Part shown: piece by piece, positions 35,060 to 43,934 of the stretch
Layout: every line of letters begins with the position of its first letter
Numbering within the stretch: position 1 is the stretch's first letter
NCBI GenBank assembly: GCA_022496805.1
Contig: CM040088.1
Coordinates: forward strand, 43,799,436 to 43,863,435
From: Pohlia nutans
Taxonomy: Eukaryota; Streptophyta; Bryopsida; Bryales; Mniaceae
Length of the DNA: 64,000 bases
Direction: 5' to 3'
Notes under the pieces: model-generated
The model's input: only the letters and a program-made list of their open reading frames with translations
The model's database searches: none
Told to the model about the DNA's origin: nothing
Program-made: the position numbers and the translations under genes

Positions 35060-35232
35060 CCTATCCATCAGCCCACTTCCCCGACTGCCCGTCTCCGACT
35101 GCCCCGACTGCCATATCGGACGGCGCATATCCGATTGCCCACATCCATGTGCCCCATCTGCCATGTGCCGACTGCCCCGACTGCCGTGTCCATTTTCTTA
35201 TGCCGTCCACTACCATTGCCATCGGCCCGTAG
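35060..35232 (+). repeat. CCGACTGCC array downstream of the hAT gene
   Basis: About eight units of CCGACTGCC or CCATCTGCC with spacers. Confidence 0.8.
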
Positions 35233-35689
35233 TTTTATTTATTTTATATTCAAAGGAATCATTAGTCTATATTGATCCTACCCCTTATTTGTATTGTCTT
35301 TTGCAATGATAATAGAGCTATCCCTTTTATGGTGAAGCACAAAATTCACCACTTTTACTTGGGCCTTTCGGCGTCATCTCTTGTTCTTTATGATATCGCA
35401 ATAGAATAAAGCTTAGGTTTGGAATCCAGTCAAAAACATTATTAACTTTGTATACAAATGAGAATTAAGTTGCGCATATTCTCACATCCTTGTAAAATAA
35501 AAGTTGACGTGAGCACGTGTAATTTGATTAATACCACTAGTGTGAAATCTTTTTTCTGGGGGGCACAATATTCCATGGGATTTCCTACTCTTAACTAGAA
35601 AATGAAAAAAAACCCAAAAACCAAAAGTCTGAGTCCTCTTCGTGATTGAAGAGCCTTGTTACCTAGTTTAGGCTCTTTTTTTTTTTACA

Positions 35690-35905
35690 ATTTTTTTTTT
35701 CATTCGCACTTTGTGCACGTTTGTCTCACGTTTAGGAACCAGTGGTTGATTTTTACATACTACTGCCTATGATAACTCACTGGCAGACCAAGCCATGCAT
35801 ATCACATTAGTGATGACACGGGCTCGATGGGAATCGTACCCCGGTCACAAATTCGTAATATAAAGTCTTTTCCAACCAACCACCACCTCATGACTTGGTG
35901 ATCAT
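35690..35905 (-). mobile_element. Probable tRNA-derived SINE
   Basis: On the minus strand a box-A-like TGGTTGGTTGG (about 35882-35872) is followed about 30 nt later by a box-B-like GGTACGATTCC (about 35840-35830), the internal RNA polymerase III promoter of tRNAs. An unrelated body of about 120 nt follows, then a double poly(A) tail (35702-35667 region). No clear target duplication. Confidence 0.5.
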
Positions 35906-35939
35906 CCTCTCTAGAAAGTTGAAACTATACCAAAACAAT

Positions 35940-36905
35940 AGAGGGTTTCATTGTTCTCGTTCAAACTGCCTGGCCCTCATGAACTGCCCCAACCCGACTC
36001 CCCAACCCGACTGCCCCATTCCGACTGCCCCCGCCGACTGCCTAGCATCTGAACATCCCCAATTCGGAAACCTCAAGTCCCTCTTCATGCACCTCCCTCC
36101 AAATCCCACCTTTCTAAACGCACCCGTCACAATAACTCAAATACAATGAAGATTAATATATCCAGAATGACGTTGAAAGAGTAAACTATTTACCTAGAGC
36201 TTTAAATTTTTAGTCACAATGAACTAATGATGGCTTGACTTCTCTTTTGTCTTATTCCACTTCATTAACAATGGCTCACCGAGAGGCACATAGACGGAAC
36301 TATACTCAAACAAAGGGGATCCATGGTGTGCTTGCCACTGTCCTACCGACAACCCCCCCGACTGCCCCGACTGCTCTTTTCTTCAGTACTGTCTTCGACT
36401 GCCCCACCCGACTGCCCCCGCCGACTGCCTATCATCCGAACATCCTCAATTCCAAAACCTGTTGTTCCTCTTCATACACCTCTTTCCAAACCCACCTTCG
36501 TAAACGCACCCATCATAAGAAGTCAAATACAATGAACATTACTATATCCATAATCACGTTGCACGAGTAAACTATTTACGTAGAGCTTTAAATTTTTAGT
36601 CACAATGAACTTAATATGGCTTGACTTCTGTTTTGTCTTATTCCACTTCTGTAACAATGGCTCACCGAGAGAAACACACACAAAACTAAACTAAGACAAA
36701 GAGGATCCCAGCAGTGCTTCCCACTGCCCTGCCGACTGCCCCACCTGACTGCCCCACCCGACTGCTCTGATCCGACTGCCCCAGCTTCCAACTGCATAGA
36801 ACCTCTACATCTGAAATTGGAAAAGCTCAACTCCCTCTTCATAAACCTTGCTCAACTAACACATCATACTAACAAATGTACAATGAAGAATTCTATATCC
36901 ATAAT
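35940..36905 (+). repeat. About 365-bp tandem repeat, 2.7 copies, each with CCGACTGCC core
   Basis: Three blocks at about 35980, 36345 and 36715 share CCGACTGCC units, CTCTTCATRCACCTC, ATACAATGAASATTA, AGAGCTTTAAATTTTTAGTC and ATGGCTTGACTTCT. No coding potential beyond chance. Confidence 0.85.
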
Positions 36906-37114
36906 CACCGTGAATTAGTACATTCATAACCTACACCTTTTGAATTTGTGTCAGAAGGATTGAATGAAGGACTTTAGTTTCTAGGTATTTTATTCGATTA
37001 AACGGCCACACGAAAGGATACACCGAGGGAACTATATACAAACAAAGAGGGTTTCAAAGATTCATTCAAATCATATGCAATTACCCTATATGAAACACAT
37101 CCAGGATGTCTTTA

Positions 37115-37868
37115 ATATGAGGGTATAACATTGTCGAATGCATATTCTATACTTGTTTGAGCTTCGGATATCATTATATGGCATTGTCAAATATAAAACA
37201 CATGCGTAACATCATATGGATGATGGTATAACATCGTGGAACGCATATTCTATAGTTAATTGACCTTCGGATATCATTATATGGCATAATCTAATATAAA
37301 ACACATGTGAAACATCATATGGATGATGGTATAACATCATGGAAGGCATATTCTATAGTTGTTTGAGCTTGGGATATCATTATATGGCATAATCTAATAT
37401 AAAACACATGTGAAACATCATATGGATGATGGTATAACATCGTGGAACGCATATTCTATAGTTAATTGACCTTCGGATATCATTATATGGCATAATCTAA
37501 TATAAAACACATGTGAAACATCATTTGGATGATGGTATAACATCGTGGAAGGCATATTCTATAGTTATTTGACCTTCGGATATCATTATATGGCATAATC
37601 TAATATAAAACACATGTGAAACATCATTTGGATGATGGTATAACATTGTGGAAGGCATATTCTATAGTTGTTTGAGCTTGGGATATCATTATATGGCACA
37701 ATCTAATATAAAACACATATGAAACATCATATGCATGATGGTATAACATTGTGGAAGGCATATTCTATAGTTGTTTGAACTTGGGATATCATTATATGGC
37801 ATAATCTAATATAAAACACATGTGAAACATCATTTGGATGATGGTATAACATCGTGGAAGGCATATTC
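37115..37868 (+). repeat. 103-bp tandem repeat, about seven copies
   Basis: Units start near 37121, 37224, 37328, 37431, 37535, 37638, 37741 and 37843 with GGTATAACATYGTGGAA, and include GATATCATTATATGGCATA and AAAACACATGTGAAACATCA. Divergence is a few percent. Confidence 0.92.
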
Positions 37869-38114
37869 TTAAGAGGTCGGTATAACCCAAAATCCGAGGG
37901 GCTGTTCGGACAAAATTTTCACAACCAATCATTTTTAAATTTTTGGAAATATGAAAAAACTTTAATTTACAAAAACAACACTTTATATTGTTGCGGCTTC
38001 CCACTTTACTCTATATCTAAAGGCCGCCAATTTTTAAGGTTCGCTTCTCAATGTTGTGCCATAGCCCGTGCGAGGTGTTCTTCACGGCTTCTCGCCTCTA
38101 GTGTATGGAGGGCC
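37868..38114. mobile_element. Diverged Harbinger-like MITE
   Basis: The right part (CACGGCTTCTCGCCTCTAG to GAGGGCC, then TAA) matches the right end of the MITE at 50129-50508, and ACAACCAATCA and TTTACTCTATATCTAAAGGC match its interior. The left end is degenerate. Confidence 0.6.
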
Positions 38115-38204
38115 TAAGTATCATTAATTTGCACTACATTATGAATTGGGAATCTTAGCAATCATTTTGTTCTAATGATTTCCTAAGCCAAGTGCACGTT
38201 TGGG

Positions 38205-38375
38205 CAGTCGGTTTAGGGTAGTAGTCGGCCGGGCAGTCGGCTGGGGCAGTCGGCCGAGACAGTCGGCAGTTCGATTTTCTTCCAGACCGTTACATTGGGG
38301 CAGTTGACTTTGCCGCGAATCCAAGGCCGTCGGATGAGGGCAGTCGGCTGGCAGGGGCAGTCGGAGGAGGGGCCG
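38205..38375 (-). promoter_or_regulatory. CCGACTGCC array directly upstream of a TATA box
   Basis: About eight GGCAGTCGG units (the reverse of CCGACTGCC) end about 10 bp before TATAAAA. Units reading GCCGAC contain the core bound by plant DREB/CBF factors (RCCGAC), so an enhancer role is possible (inference). Confidence 0.5.
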
Positions 38376-38383
38376 TCGGTTGA

Positions 38384-38390
38384 TATAAAA
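38384..38390 (+). promoter_or_regulatory. TATA box of the 38.7-kb gene
   Basis: TATAAAA, about 330 bp before the ATG; transcription would start near 38415, upstream of a 5' UTR intron. Confidence 0.55.
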
Positions 38391-38545
38391 AGCATGCTGT
38401 GTCTGACATGCATCACAATTCTGTCATCTCTTGAGCACATCGTCAGGTCTGCTGTATAGCAACCATTGCGAAGTTCTCGTGGGCGTGAAGAATTGGCCTG
38501 TAGAGTGGAAAGTATAGTGAATTCCTCAATTCCAAGTTTTATTAC

Positions 38546-38624
38546 GTAAGTTTTAACTTTGAAGTGGACTCTGTATGAAGTAGTAAATCGAAGTGCAGTA
38601 CTTAATATTCTTTTTTAATTGCAG
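38546..38624 (+). other. Predicted 5' UTR intron
   Basis: Donor TTAC/GTAAGT at 38546 and acceptor TTCTTTTTTAATTGCAG ending at 38624, 79 nt. A second acceptor (TTTGTATTGCAG) ends at 38705, 12 nt before the ATG. Confidence 0.6.
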
Positions 38625-38717
38625 TTTTTGAAAATGTCGGGTCTTACGATTACATCTACTTGACTAGGAAAGTCTCTGACTAGTGACAAGGACTTTGTAT
38701 TGCAGTGAATATTAAAG

Positions 38718-39347
38718 ATGGCGGGGAGATCTAGTCAAGGTGAAAGTAGCCAGCCCCCGAAATCAAAGAAGACGAAACCCAAAGGTCAACCACAAAAGCT
38801 TGAATGGGAAATATACGAGAATCCCAGCATTCTTGGGAGACGGGGATGGGAATCGGAACCAACCCCATGGACGTCTTTGATAGCCACTCGATACGTTGGG
38901 TGGGTACACATCGACCGTGCTTTTTGGCCAAGAGAGAAGCACGAGCGGAATTGTACGAGCGCGGCCGGGAAGTGGACTCAAATGAACAATATCCCAATCA
39001 AATGGAGGATGTTGTGCGTGTTAAGGGCAATTTTCGATGATAGGAGTTACGCTAAACACAACGTTCCGTTGGCGATAGCTGCGATGGTGTACGCGGAGAA
39101 TGTGTTGAACGTGGAAGTGGATTGGTCCTCGCTCCCATCGGGTCTCCGGAAATCATACTTGGTTAGGAGGCCCATACAAATTCCCATGGAGCCAGTGCCA
39201 GAGTGGTTTGTCCAAAACCCAGAGCTGTTGTCTAAACCTCTGAACTGTGGGCGTGAAAGCGATGATGGTGATTCAGACACTGAAGACGATGATGATCTGA
39301 ATAATTGGGATGAGGTTCACGAAGCAATGGGGTATCGGGCAACATGA
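38718..39347 (+). CDS. Conserved plant protein of unknown function, paralogue A
   Basis: Intact 209-codon frame from ATG 38718 (MAGRSSQGESSQ) to TGA. A basic N-terminus (KSKKTKPKGQPQKLEWEIY) leads to a compact domain: TPWTSLIATRYVGWVHIDRAF, then HERNCTSAAGKWTQ, IPIKWRMLCVLRAIFDDRSY and AIAAMVYAENVL. An acidic tail (ESDDGDSDTEDDDD) follows. The same domain occurs at 43215 with roughly 70% identity, so it is under shared descent. No known domain is recognised; the basic start, acidic end and W-rich core suggest a nuclear or nucleic-acid-associated protein (inference). A TATA box, a CCGACTGCC array and a 5' UTR intron lie upstream. Confidence 0.72.
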   Translation: MAGRSSQGESSQPPKSKKTKPKGQPQKLEWEIYENPSILGRRGWESEPTPWTSLIATRYVGWVHIDRAFWPREKHERNCTSAAGKWTQMNNIPIKWRMLCVLRAIFDDRSYAKHNVPLAIAAMVYAENVLNVEVDWSSLPSGLRKSYLVRRPIQIPMEPVPEWFVQNPELLSKPLNCGRESDDGDSDTEDDDDLNNWDEVHEAMGYRAT

Positions 39348-39920
39348 TGCCATTACAACGTTCAAGACATAATGTTTCGAACTATATATAGTATGATAGT
39401 ATTATAGTACTTTTTTGACATTTTGTGCATAGTCTTGTACGCCTTTATTTTATATGAGTACATATACAAAGGGACATTTGAATGAAAATGTACATCAATC
39501 TTTTATAGCATTTTGAGGTTTGAATGAAATGGAGTTTCACACAGAGTTGTCTCATTTGTCATTGAACAATTCCTAGCGTGGAGTTCGTACTATATACTTT
39601 ATGGGAAGTTGGCATTATGCATTACTGTAAGATGTTTTTTGAAAAGGGATGATTTGTGAAATATTGTAAAACTCGTATCATGTTGTAGTGCTTCATCCAA
39701 ATATTTCAAATGTTTTAGAGTGAAATTGTTGGAATTCCTGCAACCTAGACATTTGTGAAAATCACTACTCTTTAGAGTAGCATCCTAAACCCTAAACCCA
39801 GACTAATTTGGTGCTATTTTGACACCAAAAGCCGCATACAGGTCATTTTGATGTCGTTAAGGCCTTCACATAATTTTCCTTTAGAAAAATAGTGCAGTAA
39901 TATCACGTTACAGCCATTCT
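39348..39920. other. 3' flank, no gene seen
   Basis: AT-rich DNA with one short CCTAAACCC stretch near 39785. Confidence 0.5.
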
Positions 39921-39924
39921 TAAA

Positions 39925-40003
39925 ATGTAACAGTGCATTGCACTGTTACACTTTGTAACAGTGCAATGCACTGTTACACTTTGTAACAGTGCAATGCACT
40001 AGT
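39925..40003. repeat. Tandem 29-bp palindromes
   Basis: About 2.7 copies of TGTAACAGTGCA followed by its own reverse complement TGCACTGTTACA. Each unit is a near-perfect palindrome and could extrude as a cruciform. Confidence 0.9.
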
Positions 40004-40149
40004 GCACAGAGAAAGATATCTTTCGGAACCTTCTGAAACCCTAGTATCTACGATCGAGATCCAAGGATGATATCCAACGATGGTCTTCCGTAGGCGTACG
40101 GGGAAAGAAATCCGTGGAAAGAAATGGAAAATTATGGGAAGGGCTTAAC

Positions 40150-40257
40150 GCAGCATTCTGCATCAGCATGCGTGCAATATAGGGAATTAGTGCCCGCGGG
40201 CTAACGCTCTTGGGCACTAAATCCCTATTATGTAGTTATGCTGATGCAAAATGCTAT
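40150..40257. mobile_element. Small hairpin element (MITE-like)
   Basis: AGCATTCTGCATCAGCAT and TAGGGAATTAGTGCCC on the left pair with GGGCACTAAATCCCTA and ATGCTGATGCAAAATGCT on the right; arms of about 45 nt, loop about 17 nt. Confidence 0.75.
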
Positions 40258-40659
40258 ACATTTTATCCATACTAGGTTGGTATGGAGGTTGGCACCAAAT
40301 TATCTTAATTGCATCTGAATGCACCATGATGGCTCAATGTTCACATGCCTTGAAGTTCGTGATGAGTACCTCAAAGTAATTACAACAAATGTCATGAAGA
40401 TTCCTTTTTGGATAAAATCTGGAACTTCCCTTTTATATATCAATGCCAGAATAGTCTGCTAAATAGTATTTTATGATGATGGAGGATAAAATTGTCAATT
40501 CAAGAGACGTTTAGGAGTTAAATTGAAGGGTTTATCCTCACCAGGTTGTTATTCCTTCTTCTCTAGCATCCTTTGATCCCAAAGAAGAATTACAAAAAAA
40601 AACAAAAAAAAATGTTGAGTTTAAATTGTGTGAGTTCAAAGCTTTGAAATTGTAAAGTA

Positions 40660-40735
40660 AGGCAGTCGGGGCACGCGGACAAGGGCAGTCGGTGTCAAAC
40701 CTCGTTTTGTTCGGAACCGGGCAGTTAGAGCTTTT
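40660..40735 (-). repeat. Short CCGACTGCC array
   Basis: Three to four GGCAGTCGG-type units upstream of the Arg-rich gene. Confidence 0.6.
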
Positions 40736-40858
40736 AGGGCGGTATAGGGTAGCCCTATCCGCAATAAAGGGGAGAAGTAGTGTCCATGATGACTCTTTTA
40801 TTGTTTAGGGAGAAGTGGCGCTCTTGTGCGCTCTTAATTGTTCGCTACGGAGTTAAGA

Positions 40859-43030
40859 ATGGCGGCCGACCGGGTGGGAATCCGGATGGGGAGCCAGCGA
40901 TCGGGGAACGGGCCTCGGACGGACCCGGCCTCGATCCGGGATATGAATTGGACCACCTTAAATTGGGTGGTTCACCATTCATTTTCCCCTGATTCTTCCA
41001 GCCCTCTTCACGCACACGCATTTGAGTTTCCGGATACTGCTAGGGTTTGCATTTTGAGTCCGGGGATTGAAATTAGTGAGCGACCAGTAGTTGAGGAGAG
41101 AGAGAGTCTTGGAGCCAGAGAAATTGAGCGCCCGGGAAGAATAGTTAGTGTGAGGTCGGAGAGAGAAACGGCAGAACATCCGGAGGGAAAGCGCCGGAAG
41201 TTTAGGCAGAATTTACGGGAAAGAGAGCGCCTCGAAGTTAGGCGCAGCTTACGGAAAGCTGTGCGTGCGCATCCGGAGAGAGAGAAGAGTGAACTCCGGG
41301 AGTTTAGGCGCACATTGCGGAAGAAAGAGAGAGCGTGGCCGGGGAAAGAGGCGCGCCACACCCGGGGAAGTGCAGAACCACGTCCGGACGTAGCAGTGAT
41401 GTCGCTCGTGGGCGGAGCCAAGATTCCGGAGAAGCGGGTACTTCTGGGGATTCCTATGCATGCGGGGGATTTTGAGGAGTTAATCAAGGACTTGAAGACC
41501 ATAGGGTGTTCGGGGTTGTTTGGGAGAGTGTGGGATGTGCAGGACGTGGACATGTTGTTGGAAATCGGAGGCGGAGCAATGGAGGATGCGTTCCGGACAA
41601 CCATCCGGGAAAAGTTTGGGCTGTGGACCCTGGAGCATTGGCGTGCCACCTACAACTTTCCGGATACGAAGGAGGACTTGGAACCCGGAGGCAAGGGCGA
41701 CACGGACTGGGTGAAGGAGCGGTTCACCTACCTCTCGGATCACGACGGATTCAAGGTAACGGATTGCGTGAATCCCCGAGATCAGCGTCTACTCGAGTAT
41801 GTGGTGCCCATCCTCAATCCGGAGAAGCCCACCACCCTCACGAACACACTGGCGAGGGGTATCCTGTCCGCATTACACCTGAAGAAGAAGATCAACTGGG
41901 CGTATTTGGTTCACCGGAACACCCAGAAGATGGCCTGGAACATGGGAAGCAAGAAGGGATGTGCCCTGGCACCATTTCTCTAGTAGCTGTACGAGAAGAA
42001 CGGATGTATCACGGTTACAGAGAGGAAGAGGTTAGAGACTGCTTCTGTTCCGGGAGAAAAGAGTCCGGCCAAGCGGAAGGCAGCACATCCGGAAGAAGAA
42101 GCGGGGACCAGCAGGGTAAGACCTGCACAGCAACTGGTGGAGAGGGAGGTAGCCCAACCGGAGAGAAGGGAGCCGCTAAGGACACCACGACCAAACAGGG
42201 ATGTTGTCTGGGAGGAACGGACAAAGAGGAGAGAGGATCGTCCGGTGACAGGACAACCGGGCAGGTCGGGACCTCCACCGGTGGAGAGGACACCACGGAG
42301 GCAAGAACCGGAAGAGGATGATGAGGGGGAGGAATCACCTCAACCCCGGCTGACCCGGAAGAGACGGCAGGAGTGGGCAGCAGCAGCTCAACCGGAGGAG
42401 GGAGGCCCATCTCAGAGGAGTCAACCGGAGCCGAAGGATCAGAATAGGAAGCTGATCTTCAATCCGGATGGTGAGGAAGATGAGGACATCCAAGAGATCC
42501 CTCCTCCCAAGAGGACGAATCCACCTCGGAGGAAGACTACTCCCGTGAGCAATCGGAGGGTGAGTTTTGAAGAGCCAACCGGTGGAGAAGGTGGAGAGGA
42601 AGTACCGGGAAGAGACAAAAATATGGAGCAGAGACCGGTCGAGGGGGAGGCACCAGTTCCGAAAGCAGGACCACCCGGAGAAGAAGGAGATCCTCCACTC
42701 AAGGTGGTAGATATTCTCCTGGCAACCCGGGTGGCCTTGGATTTAGTGGGTGAGAAGTTCCAACCCCTGTTTGATGCGCTGAAGGAAGTAGGAGATCTCT
42801 TCAAGAACAAAGACGTAACGAAGTATTCGGAGTTGATCCGGAAGCTTCAGGAGAAGGTCTACAGGGGCGACCGGAAGTTAAATGAGGCGTCCATAGTTGT
42901 GTTGGAACAGAGACAGTCGATGCTCCGGAAGGCGGAGTATACGAAGCGGATAGAGGAACAGCTCATAAAGTCAATTGTAATTCTCTATTTCAGGGGTTCC
43001 AAATCATATTATTTTACTTGTGACTTGTGA
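40859..43030 (+). pseudogene. Arg-rich transposon-like protein with two adjacent stops
   Basis: The frame is open from ATG 40859 (MAADRVGIRMGS), with a second good ATG at 41399 (MSLVGGAKIP). The first 180 codons are Arg/Glu-rich (RRKFRQNLRERERLEVRR). Next is a globular part with IPMHAGDFEELIKDLKTIG, FTYLSDHDGFKVTDCV and INWAYLVHRNTQKMAWNM, whose order recalls the 'putative plant transposon protein' domain. TAG TAG at 41981-41986 interrupts APFL..LYEKNGCIT; CAG CAG would give Gln-Gln. The same frame continues through a long Pro/Glu/Arg-rich disordered region and a C-terminal coiled coil (KYSELIRKLQEKVY, RKAEYTKRIEEQL). Very frequent TCCGGA sites give it a composition unlike its neighbours. Probably a mobile-element gene inserted between the two paralogues. 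Function unknown. Confidence 0.6.
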
Positions 43031-43214
43031 CTTGTGACTTGTGTGTTGACACTAAATCTGGAACTGAACATTAGAGTAAGCACTATTTTGAAGTGCGGTT
43101 TGACGTTCTTGAATATTAATTGCACTATTTTGAAGTGCTAGGTTTTAAAATTAGTTCTAGTTTATCACGGAATTTAGACGTTTCAGGAATTTGGTACTAG
43201 AATCAGCCGAACAC

Positions 43215-43934
43215 ATGGCTGAGGGTGCTAATCGCCGACAGCCTAGATCAGAATCTCTCGGGGGGGCTGAGAGCGACGAACCACGAAAGAGTAAACCCAA
43301 AGGTCAACCGGAGGAGTTCCAATGGGAAATATATGATAACTCCAACATTCTCGTGAAACCGAGATGGGAAGCACAACCGACTCCGTGGACTGCTTTGGTA
43401 GCGAGTCGTTATGTGGGGTGGGTGCATGCGAACCGTGCATTTTGGCCACGGGACCGACACGAGCGCAATTGTACGAGCGCCTCGGGAAAGTGGACCCAAG
43501 TGAGCAACATTCCAATAAAATGGAGGATGTTGTGCGTGCTGAGGGCGATTTCGGATGACAAGTCATACGCAAAGCACAACATTCCGTTGGCGATTGTGGC
43601 GATGGTTTATGCGGAGAGTGTCTTAAACGTGCAAGTAGATTAGTCCTCACTCCCATCAGGACTGCGAAAATCGTATCTACTAAGGAGACCGAAGCAAATT
43701 CCGATGGAGCCAATGCCACAATGGTTTGTTGAAAACCGTGAGATGGTGTATCAGCCACAACAATACCGTGGGCTTGATAATGATGATGATACGCATGTGG
43801 ATGAAGAAATGCTGGATGAAGTCATTGCAAATTTGAGCATCCCAGGTGTTGTAGAGGTACTACAGCAAACGCCTCCAGTACGATCAGTGAGGGAGATGAC
43901 CAAAATAGGGGCATGGTATAATTGGCGGAGGTAG
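43215..43934 (+). pseudogene. Paralogue B of the 38.7-kb protein, one stop
   Basis: From ATG 43215 (MAEGANRRQPRS) it aligns throughout with paralogue A: KSKPKGQPEEFQWEIYDN, TPWTALVASRYVGWVHANR, HERNCTSASGKWTQ, IPIKWRMLCVLRAISDDK. A TAG at 43641-43643 stands where A has Trp (VDWSSLPSG), that is TGG changed to TAG. The frame continues with PMPQWF, a short acidic part and EEMLDEVIANLSIP, to TAG 43934. It overlaps the following frame by 13 nt, so the two may once have been one protein. Confidence 0.72.

Noticed and set aside
37115..37868. CRISPR-like regular repeats
   Set aside because: Repeat units are contiguous with no unique spacers, and the DNA is eukaryotic.
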